The notes: generated by a model from the letters alone, not told the origin. A stretch of DNA of 64,000 nucleotides from Paenibacillus timonensis (GCF_022427145.1 NZ_JAKSXN010000023.1:1-64000), one strand, 5' to 3'; counted from the stretch's first letter, positions 1 to 8,236 are shown. Translations and numbers: made by a program.

Positions 1-3
1 CAC

Positions 4-34
4 AAAAAACAGCCGCCCCTTAAGGGACAGCTGT
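4..34 (-). terminator. Rho-independent terminator after the two-gene minus operon
   Basis: On the minus strand the stem ACAGC..CCCTTAAGGG..GCTGT is followed by a run of six T. It lies about 35 bases past the stop of the small coiled-coil membrane protein gene. Confidence 0.7.
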
Positions 35-68
35 GCTCCTTGAATTTAGGTTTAGGTTCAATCGACGC

Positions 69-290
69 TTACCCGGAAACGAACTGGATGACGCCGATCA
101 GAATCAGCACAAGGTACACTGCGGCGAATCCGATAAAAATCGATAACGCGATCCTGCCCAAACTCCCTCCTCTTCCCTCGTTCTTTCTGAGAAAAGGGTC
201 GGAATAGGTCCTTTGCTCCCGTTTCAAGCGTTCGACTTCCTCGCGGAGTTCTCGTACCTCTTGCCGCAGTTCTTCGAGATCTTGCTCCAT
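69..290 (-). CDS. Small coiled-coil, single-pass membrane protein
   Basis: A 73-residue protein of unknown function. Residues 1-27 are a charged heptad-like stretch rich in Glu, Leu and Arg, which predicts a short coiled coil. Residues about 46-70 (starting RIALSIFIGF) form one hydrophobic membrane segment at the C-terminus, so the coil probably faces the cytoplasm. The start is ATG with GGAGGAGT eight bases upstream. The gene begins 25 bases after the stop of the upstream 274-residue gene, and a terminator follows it, so the two probably form one transcript. I do not recognise the family. Confidence 0.6.
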   Translation of the reverse strand: MEQDLEELRQEVRELREEVERLKREQRTYSDPFLRKNEGRGGSLGRIALSIFIGFAAVYLVLILIGVIQFVSG

Positions 291-315
291 CCCGTTCCAC
301 TCCTCCGTTCGCTCT

Positions 316-1140
316 TCACTCGACTTCGGCCGGCTGTTGGAACCATTTTAGCAGAATCTCCTGGAATTGTTGACGGGGCGTGGGCGTTGCGATCATCCAG
401 TCTTCATCGTCCTTCGCGCTAAAGCGGATCAGCCAGTTCATATGCGAGTTGTTCATGAACTGCATCTGCTGCGTCTCCCAGTAGTCGCCGCGGTTGGCAT
501 AAAACTGGATTTCTCCGTGCGCGAGCGGCGCCTTCATGCATTTCGCCAGGGCAATGCTTCCTTCCTCATCGTCCGTCATGTCGGCCAGCAGAGCGGCCAG
601 GCGATTCGAATCCTGCTCCCCTGCCTGGCTCATCACCGCGTCAAATTGTTTCTTGGACATCATCAACGCGGGAAGCTCGCTCGGCGTCCGCGAGTTCCAT
701 TTCATTCGTCCCGCCAGCGATCCGCTCAGTTGTTTCCCCCCGATGGTCCGTTCGATGAATATACCGCCAGCGTCCCCGGTCAACCGCTCCAATCGAATCA
801 CCTGATCGCCGGAGATATGCAAATATTCCTCGAAGCTCCGTTTCCCGCAAACGTAGGTCAGCCGGCAAGCTTTACCGGCAGCGGATGCCGCCGTCAGGTG
901 GTCCATGACGTGCAACGGCAGGCTTAACCGTTCTCCTAGCTTCGTCTCCGCTAAATACCCCTTGTTGCTTAACGTTTCCCTTGCGTTTCCGGCTTCCGGG
1001 TCCGGCGTCTCCCGCAAAAACACATGAAAGGGATGGTGCGGATCCAGCCATCGGTTTAAACCCAGCCGTTCTGCCAAATACAACCATTCTCGCGCTTGAA
1101 GCACCACTTTTTCCTTGCGGGGAGAATCCGTAATCAACAT
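316..1140 (-). CDS. Hypothetical protein, 274 aa
   Basis: No family recognised. The protein is soluble, with no signal peptide or membrane segment. It begins MLITDSPRKEKVVLQAREWL and ends with a Trp/Gln-rich tail (ILLKWFQQPAEVE). The start is the ATG preceded by AAGGAGGTG seven bases upstream; an in-frame start 25 codons further up has no ribosome binding site and would add an unlikely basic tail. It probably heads an operon with the small membrane protein downstream. Base composition matches the neighbours. Function unknown. Confidence 0.6.
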   Translation of the reverse strand: MLITDSPRKEKVVLQAREWLYLAERLGLNRWLDPHHPFHVFLRETPDPEAGNARETLSNKGYLAETKLGERLSLPLHVMDHLTAASAAGKACRLTYVCGKRSFEEYLHISGDQVIRLERLTGDAGGIFIERTIGGKQLSGSLAGRMKWNSRTPSELPALMMSKKQFDAVMSQAGEQDSNRLAALLADMTDDEEGSIALAKCMKAPLAHGEIQFYANRGDYWETQQMQFMNNSHMNWLIRFSAKDDEDWMIATPTPRQQFQEILLKWFQQPAEVE

Positions 1141-1512
1141 CCGTCCACCTCCTTCAGATTGGGTCTTGCTTCCGCTGTACGACTTATGGGCCGGTACTAG
1201 ACACGGCGATTTCATCTCCCGCTTCCGATGCAGTAATCATACCATTATTCCTTTTCCCGATGCTCGGAAATTTTTGCCAATCTATTACATTGTACCCATG
1301 AAAATAGGAGGTGAAGCACATTTTTTCATAGAGGATGAAACTTTTTAATCCGGGTGTCCGTATTAGTTGTATATGGCGTGCATACCGTGACCTCCGTCCT
1401 GTTTTGCCCGTTGTCATCAAACTTTTATGTAAACATAATGTTTTCTTAATCATTTTTTAAGTTTTCTATTCTACAATGTGTACTATGAAACCACTGTATA
1501 GAGGTGATTCTT

Positions 1513-1752
1513 ATGAAAATCTTGATCAACTTCCAAAATAATTTGGTTCCGGTTTATTTCAACGTCGATAGCAAGCAACCTGTGCAGCGGACTTTGAAAC
1601 TGCTGACGAGTGCGCTCGAGTACAAATATTATAATGGCAAGCAAGCCTTGAAGAAGTGCCTGAGCTCCCTGATCAGCATTGAAATTGAGGGCTCCGAAGC
1701 GATCTTGCACAGCAAAAGCGAATTCGATTCCCTTGCGCTTTCTCTCTATTAA
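1513..1752 (+). CDS. Hypothetical protein, 79 aa
   Basis: A small soluble protein starting MKILINFQNNLVPVYFNVDS. The start is the ATG with AGAGGTGA upstream; a GTG nine bases earlier lies inside that ribosome binding site. It is predicted to be mixed alpha/beta with no motif I know. It stands alone between two minus-strand genes and is followed directly by a strong bidirectional terminator, so it is a monocistronic unit. A TACAAT at 1472-1477 could be its -10 element, but no good -35 is visible. The 370 bases between this gene and the start at 1140 hold only the two divergent promoter regions. Confidence 0.55.
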   Translation: MKILINFQNNLVPVYFNVDSKQPVQRTLKLLTSALEYKYYNGKQALKKCLSSLISIEIEGSEAILHSKSEFDSLALSLY

Positions 1753-1775
1753 TCTAGCGGCGGCCATTTCATAGG

Positions 1776-1824
1776 AAAAGGCTCCGTGCTTCAGCTTATC
1801 GCTGACGGCACGGAGCCTTTTTTT
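1776..1824. terminator. Bidirectional terminator between convergent genes
   Basis: AAAGGCTCCGTGC pairs with GCACGGAGCCTTT, a 13-bp stem with T runs on both strands. It separates the 79-residue plus-strand gene from the minus-strand MFS gene. Confidence 0.85.
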
Positions 1825-1834
1825 GATCTTCCGG

Positions 1835-3055
1835 CTACTCTCTCGTCTCGAAAAACTCATTTTCGTTCGGACGACGTCCTACAAATAACGGCTTGAACCG
1901 AAGCGTAGCCGCCGTCAATGCCAACAATGCCCCATTCAGGACGAACACCACCGGTATCGAGATCCATCCGCCCAGCGCGCCGCCGGCGATCGGTCCAACC
2001 ATGTTGCCTAGCTGGCTGGCGGACTGGTTCAAGCTGAATGCTCGGCCGCGAAATTCCGGTTTGGTCGCCTGCACGATCAAGGCGTTCAGCGCAGGGAATA
2101 CGGCGGCGAAGAACAAGCCGTAAACGAAGCGCAGGATTCCGAACCCGACCAAGGAATGGAAGAAATGCTGCAGAATATTGCCGACTCCGCCGCCGATCAA
2201 GCCGATCATCAGCGTGTTGCGGTAGCCGATCTTCTCCCCGACCTTCCCCCAGAACGGTGCGGCGATTACGGTGGAGATCCCCACCGCCGAGAAGATGATT
2301 CCCGAACTAAACGAGGCGTCGGAAGCCGAAGCCCCTAGATCAAGCACGTACAGCGAAAGCAACGGTTCGAGCACCATCACCGAAGCGGTTACGATGAGCA
2401 CGATGAGCAGCTTTCCCATCAGCGGACGATTCGCCGACGCCTCCTTGAGATCGTCCAACACATGCGAACGCTCGCGGTTGCGGTCGAAATTCTGCTCCTT
2501 CACGAAGATCAAAGCGATCAGCGCCGAAATTAGCACCACGCAGCCCGACGCCAGAAACGACTCCCGGTAGCCGATAAATTTGCTGAGCGAACCCCCAACC
2601 AGCGGCCCGATAATGCCCCCTGCCGCTCCAGCCGTCGACATGATCCCAAGGGAGTATCCGACATGCTTCTCCGGCGTATTCGTCGCGACCAATGCGATGG
2701 CGGAAGGCACATAACCGGCTAAGAGCCCTGACAGGATGCGGACCGCGATCAGTTGGTAAGGATCTTTAACGAAGAAGTATAGGAGATACACCGCACTTAG
2801 AGCGAACCCGGAGCGAAGCAGCATCGGTTTCCTTCCATACTTGTCCGACAGCGATCCCCAATACGGAGAGATCAAAGCGCCGGCCAAGAACGTCACGCCA
2901 AACGCAACCCCCGACCATAGGGTCAGGTGCTCGGTCACTCCGAGATCGTGTGCAATAAATAAGGACATGAATGGGATGACCATGGAATACGCGGTGCTGC
3001 AAAAAAATACGCCAAGCCACAGCACGTACAGATTTCTTTTCCAGGGGAAATTCAC
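1835..3055 (-). CDS. MFS drug/H+ antiporter, DHA1 (12-TM) type
   Basis: A predicted proton-driven efflux pump of the inner membrane, 406 residues with about 12 hydrophobic segments. The DHA1 motif-A loop between TM2 and TM3 is visible as GSLSDKYGRKPML, and the second half carries the matching loop GKVGEKIGYRN. A motif-C-like glycine/proline region (GAAGGIIGPLVGG) marks TM5, which is typical of antiporters. The start is taken as the GTG (MNFPWKRNLYV) five bases behind GGGGGTGG; the longer reading adds 35 polar residues without a ribosome binding site. The nearest families are the NorA/Bmr and YfmO types; the substrate cannot be read from sequence. Confidence 0.85.
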   Translation of the reverse strand: MNFPWKRNLYVLWLGVFFCSTAYSMVIPFMSLFIAHDLGVTEHLTLWSGVAFGVTFLAGALISPYWGSLSDKYGRKPMLLRSGFALSAVYLLYFFVKDPYQLIAVRILSGLLAGYVPSAIALVATNTPEKHVGYSLGIMSTAGAAGGIIGPLVGGSLSKFIGYRESFLASGCVVLISALIALIFVKEQNFDRNRERSHVLDDLKEASANRPLMGKLLIVLIVTASVMVLEPLLSLYVLDLGASASDASFSSGIIFSAVGISTVIAAPFWGKVGEKIGYRNTLMIGLIGGGVGNILQHFFHSLVGFGILRFVYGLFFAAVFPALNALIVQATKPEFRGRAFSLNQSASQLGNMVGPIAGGALGGWISIPVVFVLNGALLALTAATLRFKPLFVGRRPNENEFFETRE

Positions 3056-3220
3056 TTGATCCACCCCCAGCGTTGTTACTTTCCAGCCCTGGAACCAACC
3101 CGTTCTTTCTATTTTAGCACGATTTCTTGTCAAGCGTTCCGAACGATTTCGGATTTCCACGTTTCCACGGTATAATGGACGGTGTAAATGAGCGATTATC
3201 TAAATTTCCGTGTCCGCTTC

Positions 3221-3234
3221 GGTAAACGCTTACT
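3221..3234. promoter_or_regulatory. cre-like sequence in the esterase leader
   Basis: GGTAAACGCTTACT matches the CcpA cre consensus TGWNANCGNTNWCA at all fixed positions except the first and last. It lies about 45 bases downstream of a TATAAT at 3171-3176 and upstream of the esterase start. This is a motif match only. Confidence 0.3.
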
Positions 3235-3278
3235 TCGGGTATGGCGAGGCGGCATGAAGTCAAAGGAGCATGAATGTT

Positions 3279-4058
3279 ATGGCACTGTTTCAATGTCGTT
3301 TTTTCTCGGAAGTGTTGGGTCTAAGCACGTCCATGACCGTCATTCTGCCGGAACCCGCGCTATCGCAAATCGGGATGTCCGCCCCTGCGGTGGCCGGGCC
3401 GTATCCGACCCTTTACCTGCTACATGGCATGTCGGACGACGACTCGATTTGGCTGCGGCGCACGTCCATCGAACGGTATGTCTCGGGCATGGGGCTGGCC
3501 GTGGTGATGCCGCAAGTCGATCTGAGCTTCTATGCGGATATGGCCTACGGCAACCGCTACTGGACGTTCGTCAGCGAGGAGTTGCCGCGGCTATGCCGGT
3601 CGTTCTTCCCGTTATCCGAGCGGCGTGAGGACACCTTCGTCGCCGGTCTGTCGATGGGCGGTTACGGCGCCTTCAAGCTGGCGCTGCGCAAGCCGGAGAC
3701 GTTCGCCGCCGCAGCCAGCTTGTCGGGCGCGCTCGATATCGCGAACAGCCGGCACGGATTGTCGCCGCTGTTCGAGCGGATTTTCGGCGAAGCCGGCCCC
3801 CAGGGCACGGACAATGACCTGCTGACGCTACTGGATCCGCTCGCCAAGGACATGCAAGAGGGCAAGCCGATTCCCGGGCTGTACCAATGCTGCGGCACGG
3901 AGGATTTCCTCTACGAGGACAATCAGACATTCCGCGAAGCATGCGCCCGTGCAGGCCTGCCCCTCACCTATGAAGAAGGCCCGGGCTCGCATGAGTGGGG
4001 GTTTTGGGATGCGAAAATCCAGGACGTGCTGAAATGGCTGCCGCTTCAGCCGAAGTAA
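3279..4058 (+). CDS. Esterase D/S-formylglutathione-hydrolase-like serine esterase
   Basis: An alpha/beta hydrolase of the Esterase family (tributyrin-esterase type), 259 residues, cytoplasmic. The nucleophile elbow GLSMGGYG places the catalytic Ser near residue 125. The acid is probably the Asp in [10 protein letters not shown] and the base the His in GSHEWGFWD. The oxyanion/lid region [13 protein letters not shown] is typical of the family. The ATG at 3279 is chosen because AAAGGAG sits too close to the ATG nine bases earlier and because relatives begin MAL-x-x-C-x-F-x-SEVLG. The gene is monocistronic: a TATAAT lies at 3171 and a terminator follows at 4068. The natural ester substrate is unknown. 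Confidence 0.85.
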   Translation: MALFQCRFFSEVLGLSTSMTVILPEPALSQIGMSAPAVAGPYPTLYLLHGMSDDDSIWLRRTSIERYVSGMGLAVVMPQVDLSFYADMAYGNRYWTFVSEELPRLCRSFFPLSERREDTFVAGLSMGGYGAFKLALRKPETFAAAASLSGALDIANSRHGLSPLFERIFGEAGPQGTDNDLLTLLDPLAKDMQEGKPIPGLYQCCGTEDFLYEDNQTFREACARAGLPLTYEEGPGSHEWGFWDAKIQDVLKWLPLQPK

Positions 4059-4067
4059 GATAAACCA

Positions 4068-4104
4068 ATCGCCGGTCAGGGAATAATTCCTGACCGGCGA
4101 TTTT
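4068..4104 (+). terminator. Terminator after the esterase gene
   Basis: A 13-bp perfect stem (ATCGCCGGTCAGG with CCTGACCGGCGAT) and TTTT on the plus strand. It lies between the convergent esterase and rsgA genes. Confidence 0.8.
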
Positions 4105-4130
4105 GATCTTGCTGACCTTACAGGGTCATT

Positions 4131-5225
4131 CTATTCCCAGTCGCTGGCGTAGCGCCGGCGCTGTTCGCCTTTGCCGCGCGGCTCGTGGCGGCCGGTTTTG
4201 CCCGACGTTGCGGCGCGGACCGAGCGTTGGCGGGTTTGCTCCTTGGCGGCCTGAAACTTCAGTTCCCGCTGCGTTTTCAGATAGTTCTCAAACCGCTTGC
4301 GCTCCAACTGACCGCTTTGCAGGGCCTCCCTGACGGCGCAGCCGTCCTCGCGTTGGTGCCTGCAGTCGTTGAAGCGGCATTCCTTCGCCAGCTCCTCGAT
4401 GTCGCCAAACGCCTCGGACCATCCGCCCTCGTCGTCCCACAGCTGCAGCTCGCGCATCCCCGGCGTATCGATCATGACCGCGCCTTGCGGCAACACGAAA
4501 AGCTCGCGGTGCGTCGTCGTATGCCGCCCGCGGCTGTCGTCCTCGCGGATGGCCTGGGTCTTCTGCATGTCTTCCCCGGCCATCCAGTTCAGGATCGTTG
4601 ACTTCCCGGCTCCGGACGAACCGGTGAGCGCGACGGTCACTCCCGGCTTCAGCAACGCATCCACTTGCTCCCGGCCGAGATCCTCCAAGGCGCTGACCGC
4701 GATAACGGGCACGCCGGGGGCGACCGATTCCGCTTCGGCCACGTAACGCTCCGGCTCGTCGCATAAATCGGCTTTGCTCAGCACGATGACCGGCGAAGCT
4801 CCGCTATTCCAGGCCATGATCAAATAACGCTCCAACCGGCGAAGATTGAAATCCATGTTCAGCGCGGCGACGAGAAACAGCAGATCGACATTGGCCGCAA
4901 CGACTTGTTCGGTCGGCACCGAGCCGGCGGCCCGCCGCGAAATGCGGCTGCTCCGCGGAAGCATGCCGTGGATGACGGCATCTCCGCCGGTGTCGCTAAG
5001 GAAACGCAGCGCGATCCAATCCCCGACCGCCGGATATTCGCTTCGTTCTCCCAGATCAAATTGCAGGCGACCGCTCATTTCTGCCCAGCCTTCTCCCCGC
5101 TCCGTGGCGACCCGATACTTATGGCCATGATCGGCGATGATCCGCCCCGGCCAGACTTGCTCTAACCCCAGTCCGCGAAAAGCGCTCTCCCGCTCCGGGT
5201 TCCATCCTAAATCCTGTAGATTCAA
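4131..5225 (-). CDS. rsgA: Ribosome small-subunit-dependent GTPase A (RsgA/YjeQ family)
   Basis: A circularly permuted GTPase that checks maturation of the 30S ribosomal subunit. The G-motif order is permuted as in the family: the base-recognition SKAD (about 150-153) precedes the P-loop GSSGAGKST (202-210) and DTPG (253-256). An N-terminal OB-fold (1-110) and a C-terminal zinc knuckle (Cys283, Cys288, His290, Cys296) flank the G domain, and the tail is very basic. The start is read as TTG behind GGGAGGAA, six bases away; the ATG 11 codons upstream lacks a site. It is not next to prpC/prkC as the housekeeping copy is in Bacillus, so it may be a second, accessory paralogue. It is transcribed behind a leader of about 450 bases with attenuator features. 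Confidence 0.88.
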   Translation of the reverse strand: MNLQDLGWNPERESAFRGLGLEQVWPGRIIADHGHKYRVATERGEGWAEMSGRLQFDLGERSEYPAVGDWIALRFLSDTGGDAVIHGMLPRSSRISRRAAGSVPTEQVVAANVDLLFLVAALNMDFNLRRLERYLIMAWNSGASPVIVLSKADLCDEPERYVAEAESVAPGVPVIAVSALEDLGREQVDALLKPGVTVALTGSSGAGKSTILNWMAGEDMQKTQAIREDDSRGRHTTTHRELFVLPQGAVMIDTPGMRELQLWDDEGGWSEAFGDIEELAKECRFNDCRHQREDGCAVREALQSGQLERKRFENYLKTQRELKFQAAKEQTRQRSVRAATSGKTGRHEPRGKGEQRRRYASDWE

Positions 5226-5353
5226 TGCGTATTCCTCCCAGGGCTTCTTTGCCCTCAATTCATATGATTGATGTTCTTCCTTCCGACGATTCGTCTTAAC
5301 GTCTCCTTGGCGGTCCTAGCCTGCAGCTGCGGCGCCTCGCACGCAGCCGCAGC

Positions 5354-5386
5354 AAAAAAGCCGCGGGACCCATCGTCCCGCGGCTT
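5354..5386 (-). terminator. Leader terminator T2 in front of rsgA
   Basis: On the minus strand AAGCCGCGGGAC, five-base loop, GTCCCGCGGCTT and a T run. It is nearly identical in stem and tail to T1 about 150 bases upstream in the same leader. Confidence 0.85.
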
Positions 5387-5502
5387 CCATCCAGGCACCG
5401 GGAAATGAAGCGGCTAAAAACCAACGTCTCCTTCCAGGAGACGCCAGCCGATCCATTCCCGGGCCCGGGTTCCCGCCGTCACCCCAAGGGGACGGCGGAC
5501 GC

Positions 5503-5539
5503 AAAAAAGCCGCGGGACGTGATAACGGTCCCGTGGCTT
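5503..5539 (-). terminator. Leader terminator T1 in front of rsgA
   Basis: On the minus strand AAGCCACGGGAC, eight-base loop, GTCCCGCGGCTT and six T. It starts about 57 bases after the stop codon of the 17-codon leader ORF, the position expected of an attenuator. Confidence 0.85.
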
Positions 5540-5596
5540 CGCGCTGCTTGCACATGAATCGAATACACGACCGTGATTCGAATCAGGCGCAGCGTC

Positions 5597-5650
5597 TTAT
5601 TTTCCCGCCAAGGAGACCGTATTTACGCGCACTACAAGTACTTTCACCAT
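5597..5650 (-). CDS. Putative leader peptide of the rsgA attenuator, 17 aa
   Basis: The ORF ATG to TAA encodes MVKVLVVRVNTVSLAGK. It has an excellent ribosome binding site (AAGGAGG, eight bases before the ATG) and a near-perfect sigma-A promoter about 35 bases upstream. Two strong terminators follow before rsgA. The short valine-rich, basic sequence resembles in style the stalling peptides ahead of erm, cat and ABC-F resistance genes, but I cannot match it to a known one. Its second half (5605-5617) can base-pair with a segment just upstream of rsgA, so a stalled ribosome would change the RNA fold. It is too short to have an independent enzymatic role. Confidence 0.6.
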   Translation of the reverse strand: MVKVLVVRVNTVSLAGK

Positions 5651-5683
5651 AAATAACAGCCTCCTTCATAAGAATTTGTACAC

Positions 5684-5713
5684 ATCATACTTGATGACGG
5701 GCGGCTTTGTCAA
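5684..5713 (-). promoter_or_regulatory. Sigma-A promoter of the rsgA leader
   Basis: Minus strand TTGACA (5713-5708), 18-base spacer, TATGAT (5689-5684). The -35 overlaps the stop codon of the upstream HAD gene, so rsgA has its own promoter. Confidence 0.8.
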
Positions 5714-6426
5714 TCCTTTCCTGTCCGGCACGGCTCCTGTCCGTATTGTTCCAGCAGTTCCGGGATTTCATTCAGCTCCGATATCGTCCGCCAAGGCTTG
5801 CCGCCCTCCAGCGTTTCGTCCCAATCATGCTTGCGCCGCAGCCAAATGCCGCGGATTAGGGTTTGGGCCGCTCCCCAGATATCGTTGCGGGGGTGATCGC
5901 CGACGATGACCGTCTCCTCCGGCAAGGTTCCAAGCCGCTCCAAGGCCAGCTCGTATATCCGCGGATCCGGCTTGCGGATTTCCACGTCCCCGGACACCAC
6001 GATCGCATCGAAAAACCGGCGCAGGCCCAGCAAATCGATTTTTGCATGCTGCAAATGGCTATACCCGTTCGTGATGATTCCGAGCCGAAGTCCCTTCTCA
6101 CGGCATGCCTGCAGGGTATCCTCCGCATAATCCATCGCTTTGGCATGGGTCATATAATAACGGTCGTAATACGACTTCAATTCTTCCAGCGTCGTCTCCT
6201 TAGCCCAAGGCAGCCAATCCAGCAGTTCCTGAAAAAATCCTTCCTTCGGCCGGTATCCATCCCGGTCGCGTTCGATCATTTCGGCTACCAACGCTTCCCG
6301 GCGCATCTCGTCCATCGGCACCAGGCACTCCCGCACCAGTTGGGAGGCGAAGCTGCGAAACGTGTGGTCCCGATCCATCAACGTGTTATCCAGGTCAAAC
6401 AATACGGCTTTCAGCTGCAATCCCAT
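5710..6426 (-). CDS. HAD-superfamily hydrolase, subfamily IA
   Basis: A cytoplasmic haloacid-dehalogenase-fold phosphatase of 238 residues. Motif I DLDNTL supplies the Asp nucleophile and acid, motif II is IITNG, motif III is the Lys in KPDPRIY and motif IV is GDHPRNDIWGA. The helical cap lies between motifs I and II. This is the general layout of YjjG-like pyrimidine-nucleotidase and haloacid-type phosphatases. The start MGLQLKAVLFDLDNTL puts motif I at the usual distance from the N-terminus; the longer reading would add 68 residues without a ribosome binding site. The substrate is unknown; phosphoglycolate or nucleotide monophosphates are possible. Confidence 0.85.
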   Translation of the reverse strand: MGLQLKAVLFDLDNTLMDRDHTFRSFASQLVRECLVPMDEMRREALVAEMIERDRDGYRPKEGFFQELLDWLPWAKETTLEELKSYYDRYYMTHAKAMDYAEDTLQACREKGLRLGIITNGYSHLQHAKIDLLGLRRFFDAIVVSGDVEIRKPDPRIYELALERLGTLPEETVIVGDHPRNDIWGAAQTLIRGIWLRRKHDWDETLEGGKPWRTISELNEIPELLEQYGQEPCRTGKD

Positions 6427-6521
6427 TTCCCCACTTTCCCTGTTGTCTCTCTCTATTGTAAAACAACCTGTCAAATCAAAAGCGCACCCCCGGGTTACCG
6501 GAAATGCGCTCTCGGCGTTCG

Positions 6522-6989
6522 TTATATCACTTGTTTGGGACGATGGGTCAGCATCATTTCCTGATCCGTCACGTAGAGCGGGAATGGCGGAAGCTCTTTC
6601 AAATAATGCTCCCGGATCAACAGCCGGCAATCGACCTCCAACAGGCGCGATTCGTCCAGCACCGGAAGCTTGCCTTGTTCCTCGACGTAGTTATCCACGG
6701 CGGCTTGCACCAGATCCAGAAAATACGGGATTTCCCGTTCGTGTTCTGCAAATATTTCATAGGTTTCCTTCGACAAGAAAAAGCGTTGATCCGCAATCCC
6801 GCCCAAATAACGCGACAGGCGTTTCATATCCAGACTTCCGTCCGGCAGCAGCAACGATAACCGGTTTATGCCATCGGGCATGTCGGCTTCGTAGCGCAGC
6901 ACGGCGCGTCGAACTTCGTCCAACGTAACCTGGATGGCATTCGGGACCAAGGCGCGGGCAGGTTTGCGTTTCTTAAACCAGGACAGCAT
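6522..6989 (-). CDS. Conserved hypothetical protein, DUF3939-like
   Basis: A 155-residue soluble protein with a basic N-terminus (MLSWFKKRKPARA). It holds the stretches VTLDEVRRAVLRY, RLSRYLGGIADQRFFLSKETYEIF and PPFPLYVTDQEMMLTHR, which from memory look like the DUF3939 family of bacilli; function is unknown. The start ATG lies seven bases behind GGGAGGT; the GTG three codons earlier overlaps that site. It lies upstream of the HAD gene on the same strand, with about 95 bases between them. Confidence 0.6.
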   Translation of the reverse strand: MLSWFKKRKPARALVPNAIQVTLDEVRRAVLRYEADMPDGINRLSLLLPDGSLDMKRLSRYLGGIADQRFFLSKETYEIFAEHEREIPYFLDLVQAAVDNYVEEQGKLPVLDESRLLEVDCRLLIREHYLKELPPFPLYVTDQEMMLTHRPKQVI

Positions 6990-7022
6990 GTTCGGCACCT
7001 CCCAATAGTCCTTAAAATTTTA

Positions 7023-7036
7023 GGTAACCGCTTACA
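7023..7036. promoter_or_regulatory. cre-like sequence between DUF3939-like gene and bdr
   Basis: GGTAACCGCTTACA matches TGWNANCGNTNWCA at every fixed position but the first. It lies in the divergent intergenic region. Motif match only. Confidence 0.35.
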
Positions 7037-7213
7037 CTACTAGTGTACTCTAAAATTCCCGGTTTGAACCTTCGAAAACGAAGTTGTCATAGGATTGCCA
7101 CAACCTTCTCCCCTAAGCAACGCCGGTCGATGGTTGGCAATTCCCGATCATTTGCGGTAGGATGGAATTGTTTTGAAAAATCGTTTGAAATCTATGTAAA
7201 TGAGGAGGTTCCC

Positions 7214-8206
7214 ATGCTGGATGTCATCATCATCGGAGCGGGGCCGTGCGGTCTGTCGGCAGCCATCGAATGCCAGCGTCGCGGACTGCGGGTGCTCGTT
7301 CTGGAGAAACATTGCCTTGTCCATTCCATCTATTCCTACCCGACGTACATGCAGTTTTTCAGTACGGCAGAGCTGCTGGAAATCGGGGATGTTCCGTTTG
7401 CCTCGGCGAACGATAAACCTTACCGCCATGAAGCGCTAGCCTACTACCGCAAGGTCAGCGATCACTATGACGTCCCGGTTTCGGCTTACGAGGAAGCCAA
7501 CGAGGTCGTACGGCAGCCGGACGGCTCGTTCGTGGTTCGCTCGGTGAAACGCGGCGGCGAGCAAGCGGAGTATCAGGCCAGACATGTCATCATCTCGACG
7601 GGATATTTCGATCATCCCAATATTTTAGGCATTCCGGGAGAAAATACCGACAAGGTGACGCATTATTTCCAGGAGGCGCATCCGTATACAGGTACGAAGG
7701 TCACCATTATCGGCGGCAGCAATTCCGCGGTCGATGCCGCGCTGGAGCTGGTTCGCGTGAACGCCGAAGTGACTGTCGTATATCGCGGGGATGACTTGTC
7801 CGGGAACATCAAACCGTGGGTGCGTCCGTTGTTCGAAAGTGCGGTGAACAAAGGAAAAATCGCCTTGCGCTTAAACTCGCGGGTGGTCGAAATCCTGCCC
7901 GACCGCGTGGTGATTGAAGCAGCTGGCGGAGAAACGTCGGAGCTGGCCAACGATTTCGTACTGGCGTTAACCGGGTTCCGGCCGGATCGTAAGCTGTTGT
8001 TCTCCGCCGGAGTCGAAATGGCCGGCGACATGGAGAAGCCGGTGTTCGATCCGGAGACGATGGAGACGAACGTACCCGGACTGTATGTGGCGGGGGTTAT
8101 CGCATCCGGACGCAACGCCAACGAGGTCTTCATCGAAACCGGGCGCGGCCACGGCAAGCTGATCGCCGAGCATATCCTCGGTTCGCAGGCCGCGGGCAAC
8201 GAATAA
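7214..8206 (+). CDS. bdr: YpdA/Bdr-type FAD/NAD(P) oxidoreductase (putative bacillithiol disulfide reductase)
   Basis: A 330-residue flavoprotein. The FAD Rossmann motif GAGPCGLSAAIE is at residues 8-19, with Cys11 in the YpdA-specific position. The NAD(P) motif GGSNSAVDAA is in the middle and the C-terminal FAD motif is VPGLYVAGVI. Thioredoxin-reductase-type CxxC active-site cysteines are absent, as expected for YpdA. The family reduces bacillithiol disulfide with NADPH in Bacillota. The start is the ATG behind GAGGAGGT. It is followed after 30 bases by a DUF441 gene, probably in one transcript. Confidence 0.85.
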   Translation: MLDVIIIGAGPCGLSAAIECQRRGLRVLVLEKHCLVHSIYSYPTYMQFFSTAELLEIGDVPFASANDKPYRHEALAYYRKVSDHYDVPVSAYEEANEVVRQPDGSFVVRSVKRGGEQAEYQARHVIISTGYFDHPNILGIPGENTDKVTHYFQEAHPYTGTKVTIIGGSNSAVDAALELVRVNAEVTVVYRGDDLSGNIKPWVRPLFESAVNKGKIALRLNSRVVEILPDRVVIEAAGGETSELANDFVLALTGFRPDRKLLFSAGVEMAGDMEKPVFDPETMETNVPGLYVAGVIASGRNANEVFIETGRGHGKLIAEHILGSQAAGNE

Positions 8207-8236
8207 ACTATCGGATTTCACCGCAGGAGGTGGATC

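Larger units (their letters stand above)
5226..5680 (-). promoter_or_regulatory. Long structured 5' leader of rsgA (putative attenuator)
   Basis: From the promoter at 5684-5713 to the rsgA start the RNA would be about 450 nt. In order it holds a 17-codon leader ORF (5650-5597), an imperfect hairpin (about 5545-5580, TGATTCGAAT/ATTCGATTCA), terminator T1, a small hairpin with AGGAGACG arms (5425-5443), terminator T2 and then CCGCCAAGGAGAC. This last segment (complement of 5301-5313) is perfectly complementary over 13 bases to the 3' half of the leader ORF (5605-5617). The arrangement matches ribosome-mediated attenuation. Function is inferred, not shown. Confidence 0.55.

Noticed and set aside
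1184-1453. 89-codon minus-strand frame upstream of the 274-residue gene
   Set aside because: No ribosome binding site, no domain, and it overlaps the promoter region of a better supported gene.
5316-5555. 79-codon minus-strand frame through the rsgA leader
   Set aside because: It crosses both terminator hairpins, lacks a ribosome binding site and has Gly/Pro/Arg-biased composition from the GC-rich stems.
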